Assembly (NCBI GenBank): GCA_030673585.1
Contig: DAOVIU010000058.1
Location: 1 to 6,740 of the forward strand
Length of the DNA stretch: 6,740 nt
Direction: 5' to 3'
Source of the DNA: Pseudomonadota bacterium
GTDB taxonomy: Bacteria > Desulfobacterota > BSN033 > G020346125
Shown here: in pieces, positions 6,115 to 6,740 of the stretch
Numbering within the stretch: the first letter of the stretch is position 1
Layout of the letters: each line of letters starts with the position of its first letter
The notes under the pieces: generated by a model
Seen by the model: the letters and a program-made list of their open reading frames with translations, nothing else
Databases searched by the model: none
Told to the model about the DNA's origin: nothing
Program-made: the position numbers and the translations under genes

Positions 6115-6740
6115 TCACAGGAGTTCAGGATACTCTCGGAGAAACATAACACGATTATTTCGCACGTTGGTTAGATGTTTTCTCATCCATTTATTGGCCT
6201 CTTTGCCATCTCCGGATATGATCGCGTTGAGTATTTTTTCATGCTCCAGAGAATAATTCTCCACATACTCCCGCCCAGTTATCAAGATGCGAAATCGGCA
6301 TATGAGATTTCGCAAATATTGGATGGTTTCAATCAATACGTTACGATGGCTCATCATATGTATGCAGTTGTGAAAATCATCGTTCTTGCGCACCCAAATG
6401 CGGTAATCATCCTTAGCCGACTGAAAATTCATCTGGTTGAAGATCTGCTTCAATTCCCGTATATCTTCCTTGCTTCGCCGAGTAGCTGCAAGCATTGCGA
6501 CATACGGCTCCAAGAGACTCAAGATATCGTATATGCCCTCCACTTCCTCAAGGGATATTTTGCGGACTGTTGCCCCAATGTTGGCCTCCAAGGTAATATA
6601 GCCCTGAGCTTGGAGTTGTCGGAGGGCTTCCCGCAGCGGGGTCCGGCTGACCTGAAACTCCTCACACAGCCGTTTTTCCGAAAGGCGCTCACCCGGCTTG
6701 AGGTGGCCGAACGTTACGGCATCCCGAATCTGTTCAAAAA
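6115..6740 (-). CDS. GntR-family regulator, FadR/FCD subfamily (N-terminus cut)
   Basis: The frame is open from the right edge (first full codon at 6736-6738) to a TGA at 6115-6117, giving 207 visible residues; only a few N-terminal residues should be missing. The ATG-like position at 6591 is really an internal TTG. Residues 1-60 (counted from the edge) are a GntR winged helix: LKPGERLSEKRLCEEF, then VSRTPLREALRQLQAQGYI, then the wing. Residues 65-200 are an all-helical FCD ligand-binding domain with H123 (NDDFHNC), H166 (LEHEKIL) and H188 (MRKHL) at metal positions. Asn119 occupies the usual Asp/Asn position four residues before the first His. FCD regulators usually respond to small organic acids and often repress neighbouring catabolic genes. 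The amidohydrolase 103 nt downstream is the likely target, and the CoA-transferase operon a possible second one. Confidence 0.93.
   Translation of the reverse strand, partial: FEQIRDAVTFGHLKPGERLSEKRLCEEFQVSRTPLREALRQLQAQGYITLEANIGATVRKISLEEVEGIYDILSLLEPYVAMLAATRRSKEDIRELKQIFNQMNFQSAKDDYRIWVRKNDDFHNCIHMMSHRNVLIETIQYLRNLICRFRILITGREYVENYSLEHEKILNAIISGDGKEANKWMRKHLTNVRNNRVMFLREYPELL

Noticed and set aside
6101..6115. Small palindrome CCTCAGAGG as operator or terminator
   Set aside because: Four-base arms with a one-base centre and no U tract are too short to support either reading.

Overview
The window holds a forward run of four closely spaced genes (353-4425), a convergent reverse pair made of an amidohydrolase and a GntR-type regulator (6740-4422), and a fragment of another reverse-strand gene at the left edge. 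Base composition looks close to half G+C, Shine-Dalgarno-like sites precede most starts, and all families are bacterial. Two adjacent class III CoA-transferases beside a flavin-dependent TIM-barrel enzyme recall the accessory catabolic islands of anaerobic or syntrophic Desulfobacterota and similar environmental bacteria. That placement is inference from gene content only; no marker gene is present.

Layout. Positions 1-141 (reverse) are an open frame running off the left edge, with weak resemblance to the N-terminus of IS1634/IS4-like transposases. Positions 142-352 contain no gene I can support and no convincing forward promoter. Then come a SirB1-like transglutaminase-fold/TPR protein (353-1018), a nitronate monooxygenase/FabK-like FMN enzyme (1015-1992) overlapping it by ATGA, and two CaiB/BaiF CoA-transferases (2006-3223 and 3238-4425) separated by 13-14 nt gaps. 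The spacing indicates one operon. The last forward gene overlaps the end of a reverse-strand YtcJ-type metal-dependent amidohydrolase (6011-4422) by 4 nt, so there is no room for an intergenic terminator. A GntR regulator of the FCD subfamily (6740-6115, N-terminus cut by the window edge) lies 103 nt upstream of the amidohydrolase on the same strand.

How they may work together (inference): the amidohydrolase would release a carboxylic acid from an amide or similar precursor, the CoA-transferases would convert the acid to its CoA thioester, and the flavoenzyme would carry out a redox step on that or a related compound. The GntR protein would sense a pathway acid. The most notable sequence fact is that the two CoA-transferases are not equivalent. 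The second has the catalytic aspartate (D163) and the AGP motif; the first has His177 at the aspartate position and lacks AGP. This suggests a two-subunit enzyme like succinyl-CoA:benzylsuccinate CoA-transferase (BbsEF) rather than two independent enzymes. The substrate cannot be read from the sequence.
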